NCBI GenBank assembly: GCA_950059285.1 | Contig: CATLTV010000006.1 | Coordinates: forward strand, 1-61,270 | Reading direction: 5' to 3' | Source of the DNA: an uncultured Pseudomonadota bacterium | GTDB taxonomy: Bacteria > Myxococcota_A > Bradymonadia > Bradymonadales > Bradymonadaceae | Length of the DNA stretch: 61,270 bases | Position numbers and translations under genes: made by a program | The notes under the pieces: model-generated | Seen by the model: the letters and a program-made list of their open reading frames with translations, nothing else | The model's database searches: none | What the model was told of the DNA's origin: nothing | Part shown: positions 16,428 to 25,792 of the stretch, in pieces | Position numbering within the stretch: position 1 is the first letter of the stretch | How the letters are laid out: each line of letters begins with the position of its first letter

Positions 16428-17510
16428 TCAGGAGTGATGAGGAGGGAGCAACACGAGGTCTATACCCATGTGGTGGGTTGTTTTGATGTTGTAATCGTCT
16501 GCAATTTCAGTGATTTGCTCTGATTTTTTGGTCTTCGTGATTCCGAGGCATCGCAGCGATGGCGGTGGGCCTTGCTCAAGCAGTTGAAGGACCGCAGGGT
16601 GCTCTCGTCCCTCGGCCTGAAGGTCGAGGCGCTGAAGCGACGTGAGCTTGGAGTCCCTGTTAAACGCATAGGCTCGGCTTACCAGAGGGTTGTACGCCAC
16701 ACGTAAGGTCTGGAGCTTGCTCAACGAGGATGTCTGTGTGAGCAAGTCTGCAATGGGAGCCGTGAGCCTGCACGCCGAGAGATCGAGGGCCTGTAGGTTT
16801 TTGGTGCTCCTCTTGTGGAACAGCCTCACAACACCACGAGAGCCGAGCGGGTTATGATCAAGCGCAAGCGTCGTAATTTGTGAAAAGCGTGGGCCTGAGA
16901 GGAGCGCCTCGACGTAACGTTCCGTGATGTTATTGTGCGACAGAATCAGTGTGTGGAGGGCATGCAGGTGGGGGCTTTGCGTCAACGCAGCGAGCCCTTC
17001 AGGGGAGGTCTGAATGCCTGACAGTGAGAGCACTTCAAGGTGTTTGAGTGGTTCTGTGTCTGCGATTAAACGTAGACCTTCCACACCAATTGATGTGTGG
17101 CTCAAGTTCAAAGCCCGCAATCTCGTGGGGTCTTTGCTGTGTTCCAGAAAGTTTTTCAATCCTCGCCAGCCAAACACATTATGCGATAGATCCACGGCCT
17201 GGACATGTTCCAAAATCGGAGCATGTGCGAGTGTGTGCAAATCCTCATTTCTCAACCCCATGTGTGAGGCATCAAGGACCTTGACGAGAGGTGCAAATGG
17301 CAGACGAGCGCCGCGGACGAGCCCTTCCTTCCAGCGCAGCGGTGTGGTGCGAATACGATAGGGCCAGCTCCCGATATGGGAGAGAATGTAGGGGATAACC
17401 ACATCGTTCAAATCTTCTGAACCGCTCCAGTCAGAGAGTTGTTGACAAAGGTCTTCCCACACATCTACAGATGGTTTGTTTTGCACTATGCTGCGAATTT
17501 CACCGAACAT
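16428..17510 (-). CDS. Leucine-rich-repeat protein, paralogue
   Basis: A 360-residue cytoplasmic protein with a GAGG site. After an ~80-residue N-terminal cap it has regular LRRs of the ribonuclease-inhibitor type (VQAVDLSHNVFGWRGLKNFL, LRALNLSHTSIGVEGLRLI and similar, about 90-300). The cap shares a pattern with the cap of the LRR protein at 1444-3123 (IPYxxxxxxSWPxxxR). It is shorter and more regular than that paralogue. It lies upstream of prolyl oligopeptidase on the same strand, with 117 bases between, and is divergent from the aldolase. Function unknown; probably a binding scaffold. Confidence 0.87.
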   Translation of the reverse strand: MFGEIRSIVQNKPSVDVWEDLCQQLSDWSGSEDLNDVVIPYILSHIGSWPYRIRTTPLRWKEGLVRGARLPFAPLVKVLDASHMGLRNEDLHTLAHAPILEHVQAVDLSHNVFGWRGLKNFLEHSKDPTRLRALNLSHTSIGVEGLRLIADTEPLKHLEVLSLSGIQTSPEGLAALTQSPHLHALHTLILSHNNITERYVEALLSGPRFSQITTLALDHNPLGSRGVVRLFHKRSTKNLQALDLSACRLTAPIADLLTQTSSLSKLQTLRVAYNPLVSRAYAFNRDSKLTSLQRLDLQAEGREHPAVLQLLEQGPPPSLRCLGITKTKKSEQITEIADDYNIKTTHHMGIDLVLLPPHHS

Positions 17511-17626
17511 GAAGCCTCACGTGGTTGTGAAAGAGATCTGAAGTACCTCACAAGGCGTACGCGCTTTGAGTGGAAGTGAGGTGGTCGTGTATGCACTTTG
17601 AAGTGATTGTATTGTCAGGAGTTTTT

Positions 17627-18301
17627 ATGTGTTATCGACAGTTGAGCGCGGAGATAATCAAGGCAGGTAGGACCTTGTATGATGAAGGATTGATCGTGGC
17701 AGGTGCAGGAAACTTGTCAAGCCTTCTGGATGATGGCTCCGTCTTGTGTACGCCAGCGGGGGTATCCAAGGGTCATTTGACACCAGAGATCATGCTTCGC
17801 GTCAACCTTGATGGCGAAGTTCTGGATAAAAATGATCATGCACGACCTTCAAGTGAGCTGCACTTACACCTGGCATTGTATCAAGCATCAAGCAGTGTGG
17901 GCGCGGTGGTTCATGCACACCCGCCTACAGCCACAGCACTCTCACATGTGCCCGGGCTTAACCTCTGTGTCACGGCAGAGGGTGCGGCAATCCTTGGGCC
18001 TGTGGCTCAGATCGCGTACAGGACTCCAGGGACGGTGGCGTTGGGTGAATTATGTGCCGAGGCAGCGGCCAAAGGGGCGACCACATTTTTACTGGCCAAT
18101 CATGGAGCTGCCTGTGTGGGAAAGAACCTTCAGGAGGCGATGTGGCGCATGAGCTCTCTGGAACATGTGGCGAGGATCTGGATGACGATGCATCAGCTCG
18201 GGTCGATGAGTTATCTTGATGATACAGAGGTGAAGCGGTTGCGTCAGATGATGGGGAGTCATTCGGCCGATATCGGTGCTGTCGCACTTCAGGTCGACTG
18301 A
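17627..18301 (+). CDS. Class II aldolase/adducin family protein
   Basis: I chose the ATG at 17627 (MCYRQLS) because CAGGAG lies 7 bases before it and family alignment starts there; the frame is open from 17570. The 224-residue product has the family signatures: GAGNLSSLL near the start, the acidic residue in SSELHLHLALY, the zinc histidines in VHAHPP, and a later NHGA. It probably splits or rearranges a sugar phosphate as fuculose-phosphate or ribulose-phosphate enzymes do; the exact substrate cannot be read. It is a single gene with no sugar pathway nearby. Confidence 0.9.
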   Translation: MCYRQLSAEIIKAGRTLYDEGLIVAGAGNLSSLLDDGSVLCTPAGVSKGHLTPEIMLRVNLDGEVLDKNDHARPSSELHLHLALYQASSSVGAVVHAHPPTATALSHVPGLNLCVTAEGAAILGPVAQIAYRTPGTVALGELCAEAAAKGATTFLLANHGAACVGKNLQEAMWRMSSLEHVARIWMTMHQLGSMSYLDDTEVKRLRQMMGSHSADIGAVALQVD

Positions 18302-18328
18302 TTGAGCTTTGATTGAGCTTTGATTAAA
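18300..18328 (+). repeat. Short 11-base tandem repeat
   Basis: GATTGAGCTTT is repeated twice and then partly a third time, directly at the aldolase stop codon. The last unit can form a small GCTTT/AAAGC hairpin. Confidence 0.6.
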
Positions 18329-18446
18329 GCGATAGTCGGTACCCTATGAGCGCTTGTTTGTCTGGTGGGGTGGTGTTATAAGGTTTTGAATTTAAATAAG
18401 TAAATAAATTGTACCGATTGGTATTTAATGTTTGATTGAGAGGGTT

Positions 18447-19265
18447 TTATACTGATTGGTCTTTAATCTTCGAGAGATCACACTCAAGGAGCTCATGTGT
18501 GATCTCAAAGCCAAGAGAGGCGTAGCTTCGCAGGGCAGGGATGTTGGATTGGGCGACGTTCAGACCAATGTGCGTGATGCCATGTGTGAGGAGATGTTGA
18601 CAGCAGGTGGAGACGACCTGTCGCGCGAGTCCCTTGTTGCGATGGTCGGGGTGAACGACAACATTGCCAAGCGCGGCGACTTGCTGCGTGAGGGAGTAGA
18701 CATGCACCCCACAGGTAGCGATGATTGGGTGTGGCGCGGCGGTATCACGCAGGATGGTGATGACGTTAAGAGCGAGCGTGTCGGGGTTAAAGTAGGTTTG
18801 TGGATAGTGGGTGTGGAGGAATTGAAGGAGCTCATCGTGATCATCAGGCGTGGCAATCTTTGGATGTGATGAGGGTTCAAGCTGCGAGTAAGATGACAGC
18901 ATCATGCGAAACAGAGGGGTGGCATGCGTGTCGTGGATGGTGAAGAAACGTTCAATCCAGGAGGTTGCATTGGCCGAAATGATGGCATGTAGCGTGTCTG
19001 GGAGCGATGGGAGCGCGTGAGCGGTGAGGTGTTGCAGGATAGGTTGGGAGTCTTGATGCGTGTCCTGCATGATGAGTAAAGTGCCCGTGTCACCATCATC
19101 AAAGAGGAGCAACACGCTCCCTGAGGAGGTGTTGCCCTCGACGCCCCACCAGGAACACCGTTGGAAGAAGGGGGCGTCGAGGTCACCAATGGAGTAAAGT
19201 TGGAGCGCTTTATTTTGGTGGAGGACAGTGGTGAGCTGTTCCTTGTGAGGGGTGATGATCTTCAT
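18447..19265 (-). CDS. GNAT-family N-acetyltransferase
   Basis: A 272-residue protein whose C-terminal half is a GNAT domain: VVHPDHRNKGLARQVV is the acetyl-CoA loop and NIPALRSYASLGFEI the usual late strand/helix. The N-terminal ~130 residues are a divergent second domain, as in other two-domain acetyltransferases. Its ATG overlaps the stop of the upstream CBS-fused ligase gene by four bases (ATGA), so the two are translationally coupled. A role in modifying the product of that enzyme is plausible inference. Substrate unknown. Confidence 0.88.
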   Translation of the reverse strand: MKIITPHKEQLTTVLHQNKALQLYSIGDLDAPFFQRCSWWGVEGNTSSGSVLLLFDDGDTGTLLIMQDTHQDSQPILQHLTAHALPSLPDTLHAIISANATSWIERFFTIHDTHATPLFRMMLSSYSQLEPSSHPKIATPDDHDELLQFLHTHYPQTYFNPDTLALNVITILRDTAAPHPIIATCGVHVYSLTQQVAALGNVVVHPDHRNKGLARQVVSTCCQHLLTHGITHIGLNVAQSNIPALRSYASLGFEITHELLECDLSKIKDQSV

Positions 19266-21184
19266 GAGAGCTTGTCCTCTAGGAGATCCTTGGCAAGTTC
19301 CATGATATCACGTTCTGTGAGGAGTCCCACGAGCTTGCCCTGTTCCACGACAGGGAGGCAGGGGAGCTTGTGGTCTTGCATGATCTGAAGCGCCTCTGTG
19401 GTGGTGGTGGATGGTGGGATGGAGACGACATCGGTGAGCATGACCTCGGAGACGATGATCTCCTCAAGCTCTTGTTTGGATTGTGTGTTGGCAAAGATTT
19501 TGAGGATCAGATCGTGTGTGATGAGGCCCACGAGGTTGTGTTCATGATCTTCAACAGGCAACCAGTGGACGTGATGCCAGGTCATGAGACTTGCGGCAAA
19601 CTCGATGGGTTCATCTTTTTCAAGTGTGATGAGGTCACGAGACATGTACTGGCCGACACGAAGGTGGTTATCCTTCCAGTTTTCCTTCTTGATGTTGATC
19701 TCCTCGGGCCAGGTGTGCACGGGGATATTCTGGTGTTGGTTTTGCAAAATGGAGGATGTGATGTGGCTCAAGACCTCGCCGCGATTGCCCTTGCTCTTGA
19801 CCTGCTGGAATGTGTTGAGGATCCAGTCTGCGCCTGTCTTGAGTTTCTGGACGCGTTGTTCAATGACGTTCATGTAGCGCTCGATATCATCGTGGTCGAT
19901 CTTGCTCTCCTGGAGTCCCTCACGAGCAAGTGGGATGAGGCGTTCAAGGAGGAGGTTTTGCGCCGTGCGCGTTTTGCCATCGACCCAGGTCATGGGGGCA
20001 TCAAGACCATTCTGGGCGGCATGGATGAAGTTTGCACGCGCAACATCAAAGTCCATTTTGGTGGTGATGTCGCCATATTCTTCAAGAACACCACTCATGA
20101 GCCCGAACCAGAACGCGGCGTTTGCGACCTCATCAAGAGGAGTGGGGCCAGAGGGAAGGACACGGTTTTCGATGCGCAGGTGTGCAAGTTTTCCTTCACT
20201 ATCGACGCCATAACAGGGGCGATTCCATCGGTAGACCGTGGAGTTGTGCATGCGTAATGCGCCGAGGTTTGGGCACAGGCCGCGTTCGATGGTGTCGATA
20301 GGATCTTCGGCGTCGAGTTCCACGGCAAAGAGGACCTTGAAGCGCGCGATATCTTCCCGAAATATCTCAAGAATACTCTCCTGAACCCAGCGCGATCCGA
20401 AGCTCACGCGAGGTTGAATTTCGCGGAGGTATCGACCTGACTGGCGTGTGTCAACGGACTGTTGGAAGAGCGCGATTCGCGTCTCTTTCCAGAGGCGTTT
20501 ACCAAAGAGTAGTGGGGAGTTTGTGGCTGCGGCAAGGACAGGTCCACAGACGGCCTGTGCGATGTTGTAGAGCTTGGCAAATTCTTCGGGCGAGACCTGG
20601 AAGTGGACTTGAAAGCTGGTGTTGGCAGATTCGAGCATCACGTCATCGTGGCGCAGCAGCATCTCGTCGGTGCCACGGATGTTGATCTCGTAGTCCTCGC
20701 CGCGCAGCTCCGAGAGGGTGTCATTCAGGAGTCGATAGCGAGGGTTTGGGGTCTGGTTATGGAGGCCCAGGTCGGATTTTTCGATCGTGGGGAGGATGCC
20801 CGTCATCATGAGGTGTGCGTGGTGTTTTTGAGCGGCGTGCTGGCCCTTTTTCCAGAGGGAGCAGAGTTGCTCTTCGACGGTGGAGAGTGCGTGTCCACCG
20901 AAGATGACAGGATCGACGCTGAACTCGAGGTTATAGAGCCCGAGTTCGTGTTCATAGAGGGGTTCATTGAGGGTGTGAAGGATCTCTGTGGCGAGGGGCG
21001 CAGGGCGCAGGGAGGAGTCGAGGATAAAGAGTTCCTGTTCTGCGCCAATGCGTCGGACGCCGCGCTCAACGCGGTCGGTCTGGAGGAGTTTTTCGAGTGC
21101 ACGCACATCTTGTAGGAGGCGACGCATGAATGCCTGACGTTCTTTGCCTGCGCCTTTTTTACCTTGTTTGACCTCAACACCCAT
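19262..21184 (-). CDS. Glutamate-cysteine-ligase-like enzyme fused to CBS pair
   Basis: 640 residues with a strong AAGGAG site. Residues ~40-440 look like the GCS2 family of carboxylate-amine ligases (RIGAEQELFI, then EFSVDP, LMMTGILPT, NTSFQVHFQV, RIENRVLPSGPT). Residues ~505-635 hold two CBS motifs (VGQYMSRDLITLEKDEPI..., SEVMLTDVVSIPPSTTTTEAL...), which normally bind adenine nucleotides and sense energy state. The enzyme probably joins glutamate or a related acid to an amine in an ATP-dependent step, gated by nucleotide binding to the CBS pair. No glutathione synthetase is next to it. It is coupled to a GNAT gene. Confidence 0.88.
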   Translation of the reverse strand: MGVEVKQGKKGAGKERQAFMRRLLQDVRALEKLLQTDRVERGVRRIGAEQELFILDSSLRPAPLATEILHTLNEPLYEHELGLYNLEFSVDPVIFGGHALSTVEEQLCSLWKKGQHAAQKHHAHLMMTGILPTIEKSDLGLHNQTPNPRYRLLNDTLSELRGEDYEINIRGTDEMLLRHDDVMLESANTSFQVHFQVSPEEFAKLYNIAQAVCGPVLAAATNSPLLFGKRLWKETRIALFQQSVDTRQSGRYLREIQPRVSFGSRWVQESILEIFREDIARFKVLFAVELDAEDPIDTIERGLCPNLGALRMHNSTVYRWNRPCYGVDSEGKLAHLRIENRVLPSGPTPLDEVANAAFWFGLMSGVLEEYGDITTKMDFDVARANFIHAAQNGLDAPMTWVDGKTRTAQNLLLERLIPLAREGLQESKIDHDDIERYMNVIEQRVQKLKTGADWILNTFQQVKSKGNRGEVLSHITSSILQNQHQNIPVHTWPEEINIKKENWKDNHLRVGQYMSRDLITLEKDEPIEFAASLMTWHHVHWLPVEDHEHNLVGLITHDLILKIFANTQSKQELEEIIVSEVMLTDVVSIPPSTTTTEALQIMQDHKLPCLPVVEQGKLVGLLTERDIMELAKDLLEDKLS

Positions 21185-21832
21185 GGCGTTCTCCTTTGGG
21201 ATCGATAATGCGGCATGACAGGTGGTGTCATGAGCGCGTGATATGGACTTATGAGCGGGTGATCTCTACAGGTATGATACCGAGTTCAGGTAGGAAAAGG
21301 CAAGTGATGTAAAGACATGTTACGTTGTTCCTGGGGATTCATCCTGTATTATGATGCACTGTGTCATTTTGAGGGCAAAGGGAGGAAAAGAGCAAAGGGA
21401 AAGTGGAGCGAAGGAGGCAAACTTGCACATTTGTGACATTTTCGAAGAATGTGTGTCTGGTTTTTTTGCACATTTGTGCAAAATTGCCTTGTGGGCACAC
21501 AAGATCCAGGGTTCACCAAGAAAAACCTTAGAGAAGGCTGGCATCTTGACTGCAATCCTCGTAATATGTGACCCGTGAGTCCCCTTTAAACTTTGAAACT
21601 GGGGGCTGAAATGATCATTATGGATACCGCACTGATGGTTTAACCAGAGGATTTGGCGAGCAGGTTTGTGTCCTTATTATTATGACCGCGACTCGTTTGG
21701 ATGGCTGGCATCAGTCGGTGGTAGAAGAACACTCAATCATGGTCACAGAGATGGCCAGAGTTAAACATAGAGCATGTCCCTGGGGCTTTAATCCAGGTCT
21801 TGAGAGGGTCACATGTTCATGAGGAGTAATGT
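21185..21832. promoter_or_regulatory. Long divergent regulatory region with repeated TTGCACATTTGTG
   Basis: 648 bases between two divergent genes, with no gene I can support. TTGCACATTTGTG occurs at 21423-21435 and again inside a perfect palindrome at 21464-21483 (TTTTGCACA, two bases, TGTGCAAAA). Such paired sites 44 bases apart look like operators. A purine-rich stretch lies at 21367-21418. Confidence 0.5.
21464..21483. promoter_or_regulatory. Operator-like palindrome
   Basis: 9-base arms around a 2-base centre; the half is repeated 41 bases upstream. Too short and AT-rich for a terminator, and far from any gene end, so binding by a dimeric regulator is likely. Confidence 0.45.
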
Positions 21833-24091
21833 ATGAAGATGAATTCGCACAACAAGGCAGGGTCCAGGCGTTTGGTTGCCTTGCTTTGCCTGACAGGGCT
21901 TTTGGTGTCACTGTCGGCGTGTGGCCCCGATGAGGTCAACAACGACACGACAGATCAGGGCACTCAGGACATGACCTCGGATGCAACACCCGATATGGTG
22001 GTTCCCGAAGACATGGCTGATATGGCTGACATGTCAGATGATATGGAAGCAGACCTCGGCGAGGATATGCCCGACGAGGTTGATATGCCAGACATGGACA
22101 CCGAGCCAGATATGGTCGATATGGCTGACATGTCGGATATGGTCGACATGACGGACATGACCGATATGGTCGATGAAGGTCCAGACTGTACCGTTGACTC
22201 TGATTACGATGGCATCAATGACTGTGAAGAGGCATTGATTGGCACCGATCCCAACAAGCCAGATACAGATGGCGACACGCTGACTGACTATGAAGAATTC
22301 ATGGCGGGTACAGATCCCCTCGCTTCAGATAGTGATGGCGATGGCTTGAGTGATGATGAGGAGCTTCGCTACGGCTTTGATCCCAACAACCCATCCACGC
22401 TCGACAACATGGTGCTTGATGGCGACCTCTTTATCGCCTCTGCATGTGATACTGCCGAGAGTGAGCCCATCGTGTACTTTGAAGACACCGATGGTGACTG
22501 GCGCCTTGCGCTCCCTCCTGTCTTTAATAACTACGCACGCTTGACCATTCCTTCTGCGACCCCTCCTGTGGCCGCAGCGGTCTACGATGACCCCGTCAAC
22601 GAGGTCGCCGCGTTTGTGCTCAGTACACCCAAGGGCGGACTTGATCCTGTGCAGGAGCTGGTCTCCTACAAGGCTGTGATCGAGCAAGTGTCCAACATTA
22701 CACAGGATTTCACCTCAGGTGAGTTCCGCACCCACGATAACTTCGCGGCTGCTCCTGGTCAGTACAGGATCTCAGCGACAGGAAAGACCGTGCGTAAGTT
22801 GCGCGACGATCTCTTGTTTGCGATGGCACCCTTCACCACAAGCGATGTCACAGGTGGCCTTCCTTCATCGGCAGGTAACCCACACAACACCTTCGTGCTT
22901 GATGTGTCCGTGATTGAGCGTGAGGATCGTATCATGACCCTCGTCGCGCTCGCTCCTACAGACCTGTATGAGACACGTGACTCCGTGCAGTTCCGTATGA
23001 GTGACCTCACCAACACGACCAGCATCGCACGTTCAAACTCGGGCGATCGCCTCAAGTGCCACCCCTTCCCGATCACCACAGAGATCCCCACTGCGGACTT
23101 CTACTGGGTGCTCGATCAGTCTGGCTCCATGTCCAGCTACAACAACGTGATTATCAACTTCTCCAGTAACTTCGTCTCTGAAGTGGCCAACACGGGTCTT
23201 GATTATCGCCTTGGTGTCACCAACATGAGCCCCCTGATTGAAGGTAAGCTTCGTCCCACCATCGGCTGGCATACAAGCCCTCAGGTCTTCGCCAACGAGA
23301 TCGACTACTACGTCATCGACTGTACCTCCAACGAACCTGATTGCTCAGGTTTCGAGGAGTTCGGTCTCTATGCCGCAGAGTCGGGTATCACCTACATGCG
23401 TAGAACCACCACACCTCGTGCCGAGAAGATCCGTGATGATGCTCAGCTTGTCACCATCTTCATGACCGATGAGCAAGCTAACTCCTTTGAGACCAGCTTC
23501 TCCACAGGTGGTATTCAGGGCCGTCCCAATGGCGTCGGTGCCACGACTGAAGCTGCATTGCAGGCTGAATACAACACCTTCTTTGCTGCTCAAACCATTG
23601 CATACGCCATCTACAGTGACACCAACAGCTGTGGTCTCACTATCGCTGATGCCTATGCCGAGGTTGCGCTCCAGACAGGTGGTGCATCCGCATCACTCTG
23701 TGCTGCTGACCTGACTCAGACCATCACTACTATCATCAGTGATACTGCGGGTCGTGCATCCAGCTTCCGTTTGCCTGATACTCCTGTCTCCTCCACACTC
23801 CGTGTGTACCAGGGCAGTGATGATGGCCAGACAGGTATCTGGGTTCCTCGTAGCCGTACTGATGGCTTCGATTACTTCCCTCAGCGTAACGCGATTGCAT
23901 TCTTCGGTACATACCGTCCTCGCGCAGCGTCAAAAACCGCATGTATGATGGATTCTCAATGTCCTGATACGGTCACTGAACAATGTCGTGGCGGTACATG
24001 TGAGCTCCGTAACCCACTTCAGGTTGCTGTTCACTACCAGACATTCATCAACAAGCCCAAGAACTCCTCTGCTGATGATATGAACCCATAA
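21833..24091 (+). CDS. Surface lipoprotein with TSP3 repeats and VWA domain
   Basis: 752 residues. A signal peptide with lipobox LSAC makes it a lipoprotein. Residues ~43-118 are an Asp-Met-rich linker (DMADMSD-type units). Residues ~122-187 contain thrombospondin type-3-like calcium loops (DSDYDGINDCEE, DTDGDTLTDYEE, DSDGDGLSDDEE). From about 420 a von Willebrand A-like domain begins with the metal site DQSGSMSS (D428). The last ~130 residues hold Cys pairs. It is likely a calcium-dependent adhesion or binding protein on the cell surface. It is monocistronic and ended by a strong hairpin. Confidence 0.9.
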   Translation: MKMNSHNKAGSRRLVALLCLTGLLVSLSACGPDEVNNDTTDQGTQDMTSDATPDMVVPEDMADMADMSDDMEADLGEDMPDEVDMPDMDTEPDMVDMADMSDMVDMTDMTDMVDEGPDCTVDSDYDGINDCEEALIGTDPNKPDTDGDTLTDYEEFMAGTDPLASDSDGDGLSDDEELRYGFDPNNPSTLDNMVLDGDLFIASACDTAESEPIVYFEDTDGDWRLALPPVFNNYARLTIPSATPPVAAAVYDDPVNEVAAFVLSTPKGGLDPVQELVSYKAVIEQVSNITQDFTSGEFRTHDNFAAAPGQYRISATGKTVRKLRDDLLFAMAPFTTSDVTGGLPSSAGNPHNTFVLDVSVIEREDRIMTLVALAPTDLYETRDSVQFRMSDLTNTTSIARSNSGDRLKCHPFPITTEIPTADFYWVLDQSGSMSSYNNVIINFSSNFVSEVANTGLDYRLGVTNMSPLIEGKLRPTIGWHTSPQVFANEIDYYVIDCTSNEPDCSGFEEFGLYAAESGITYMRRTTTPRAEKIRDDAQLVTIFMTDEQANSFETSFSTGGIQGRPNGVGATTEAALQAEYNTFFAAQTIAYAIYSDTNSCGLTIADAYAEVALQTGGASASLCAADLTQTITTIISDTAGRASSFRLPDTPVSSTLRVYQGSDDGQTGIWVPRSRTDGFDYFPQRNAIAFFGTYRPRAASKTACMMDSQCPDTVTEQCRGGTCELRNPLQVAVHYQTFINKPKNSSADDMNP
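21960..22180 (+). repeat. Asp-Met-rich low-complexity coding repeat
   Basis: GAYATG-type units encode repeated DM, DMAD and DMSD peptides after the lipobox. Similar stretches occur in three other exported proteins in this window. Confidence 0.85.
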
Positions 24092-24112
24092 CTCAGGCAC
24101 TACGAGTCAACA

Positions 24113-24159
24113 AAAAGAAGCGGCGGCTTCTCCTTCAAGGAGAAGCCGCCGCTTCTTTT
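24113..24159. terminator. 23-base-arm hairpin between convergent genes
   Basis: Two perfect 23-base arms around a single C, flanked by A-run and T-run on either side, so it has intrinsic terminator form in both directions. It lies between the VWA lipoprotein and the ferritin-like gene. Confidence 0.9.
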
Positions 24160-24175
24160 ATGATTTTATGATGTG

Positions 24176-25432
24176 CTATATCTGCGCATGTGCATCGTTT
24201 AATCCCGAGTCTAGCAACGAAAACATCAGATCTGCGCACGGAATCACGAGGGTGTGATAGGCGCGACGTCTGAGCAGATCCTCAAGAGGTTCACGAATGC
24301 AACCGTGCCCAAGTAGTATGCGCTCCTCGCGTGTCAGCCCCTGGGCCCACGGAGAACATGGCTCCTCGTAGGACTCTTCAAAGCACGCTTTCGCCACAGG
24401 GATCAGGTGTGGTCGTGTGTAGAGCATCCATTGCACAAACTCCCATCCTAGCTGTGCGTGAGAGCCTTCTTCCATGGAGATCTGCTCAAAGATCTCGCGC
24501 ACATGATCGTCAATAGCCTTGGGTGCCATCCATTGTGCAACGCTTGCTGCGAGCGTCTCTCCTATACATGCTTCGTAGATGGCTGCCTTGAGGATGGCTT
24601 CTTCATCCTGAACGTGGGCCAGCCCACCATCCACGGAGACCTTATCTGGGCCAAGCTTTTTACCTGCATAACTACTTGCGATGGTGAAGCAATCTCTGGC
24701 GTGACGAATCTCATCATGCATCGCATTGGTTGCAGATTGCACCAGGTGAAGTGGTGCGCCAAGGCTCATTAACTCCATGATAAATTTGGCAAATGATGCC
24801 ACGGAAGCATGTTCATGTGTGCCTGCTTCAGCCCATTTGAACGCGATCTCTCGCAGGTGCTTTTCGTTCAGAAGATCAAGACCTGTGGGCATGAACGCCT
24901 CATCACACCAGCCATCACTCTCCTTGACGCGCGCCAAACGTGCCATGCCATCAACAGTAAACGGTCTGCCTTCAACACAGAACGTGAATGCCACAGTGAT
25001 GCGATAACAGCACTCTTCATCGCTATCCACCACGGGACCGCAGACGTTACCATCGCCATCGGCATAGGGGTAAGACGGGGGACACGCGTCATCTGATCCA
25101 AGTGCTGCGGTGATATGTGCTTCCACATCTGCTGCGTCCATGTTCATGGCGTGCTTGCAGTTGACCTGAGATTGCGGTGCACACACGATGATGGTCTGTT
25201 GGTCAGATGAACTCATATTATACTCCCACCCTTCATGAGGATATTCCGTATAGGACTCGCCATCTTCCAGGCAGGACGATGTGTAGGTGGTCTTGTTGAG
25301 TGTCCAGGGTTTATTGTTACCTTGCTCTGTCACTGACTCATTGATGCAACCCATCATGACGGGTGAAAGGGCAGCGCCTGCAAGTGCTCCCTTGTAGAGC
25401 GAGCGAAGTAATGTATTTCTCAAGTCTTGCAT
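24176..25432 (-). CDS. Ferritin-like diiron lipoprotein
   Basis: I use the ATG at 25432 (MQDLRN), which has GGAGG 7 bases upstream; the frame is open to a GTG at 25447 that overlaps that site. The 418-residue product has a signal peptide ending in MMGC, so it is a probable lipoprotein. The N-terminal ~170 residues are Cys-rich. The C-terminal ~230 form a four-helix ferritin-like domain with likely iron ligands in EAGTHEHAS, DEIRHA, GETLAA and EEGSHA. This architecture is common in myxobacteria. It may store iron or oxidise a substrate outside the cytoplasm. It is a single gene. Confidence 0.88.
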   Translation of the reverse strand: MQDLRNTLLRSLYKGALAGAALSPVMMGCINESVTEQGNNKPWTLNKTTYTSSCLEDGESYTEYPHEGWEYNMSSSDQQTIIVCAPQSQVNCKHAMNMDAADVEAHITAALGSDDACPPSYPYADGDGNVCGPVVDSDEECCYRITVAFTFCVEGRPFTVDGMARLARVKESDGWCDEAFMPTGLDLLNEKHLREIAFKWAEAGTHEHASVASFAKFIMELMSLGAPLHLVQSATNAMHDEIRHARDCFTIASSYAGKKLGPDKVSVDGGLAHVQDEEAILKAAIYEACIGETLAASVAQWMAPKAIDDHVREIFEQISMEEGSHAQLGWEFVQWMLYTRPHLIPVAKACFEESYEEPCSPWAQGLTREERILLGHGCIREPLEDLLRRRAYHTLVIPCADLMFSLLDSGLNDAHAQI

Positions 25433-25792
25433 ATGTTTAGCCTCCACATTGTAGGTCAGGGCGTAGGTGCTCTGGCTGTGGTGTGAATGAAGAGTTTAGC
25501 ATTTCAAACAATAAGAACTTTTAGACTAGCTCAGAATGTTATGAACATCAAACATCTGCTGTGTCTGATAATGTGTGATGTGAAAACAGTTGGGTTCGAA
25601 CCTTTGTCCGTGGTAAGTCTATAGAGAGTATGCTCGGTTATGCTGCGCTGTGGGTCCATGATGAGGGCGAATCGTGTGAGATGATTCAGAGGATGTGCGT
25701 GATGTGACGCGCAACTCTTGTTTTGTTTTCATGTGTCAGGTGAGGCAGAACTGTCCGCGCTGTTGTGAACTGATCTTTTGGGAAGGCTTTTG
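25433..25792. other. Divergent intergenic region
   Basis: 360 bases between the ferritin-like gene and the hydrolase, presumably holding both promoters. I see no clear promoter pair, RNA or repeat. A GGTTCGAACC near 25590 is not part of a tRNA. Confidence 0.4.

Noticed and set aside
21351-21578. 75-codon open frame on the plus strand in the long divergent region
   Set aside because: No ribosome site, and the sequence coincides with purine-rich and operator-like DNA.
25580-25605. GGTTCGAACC, which resembles a tRNA T-loop
   Set aside because: No matching acceptor, D or anticodon arms can be drawn around it, and no 3' CCA-side pairing exists.
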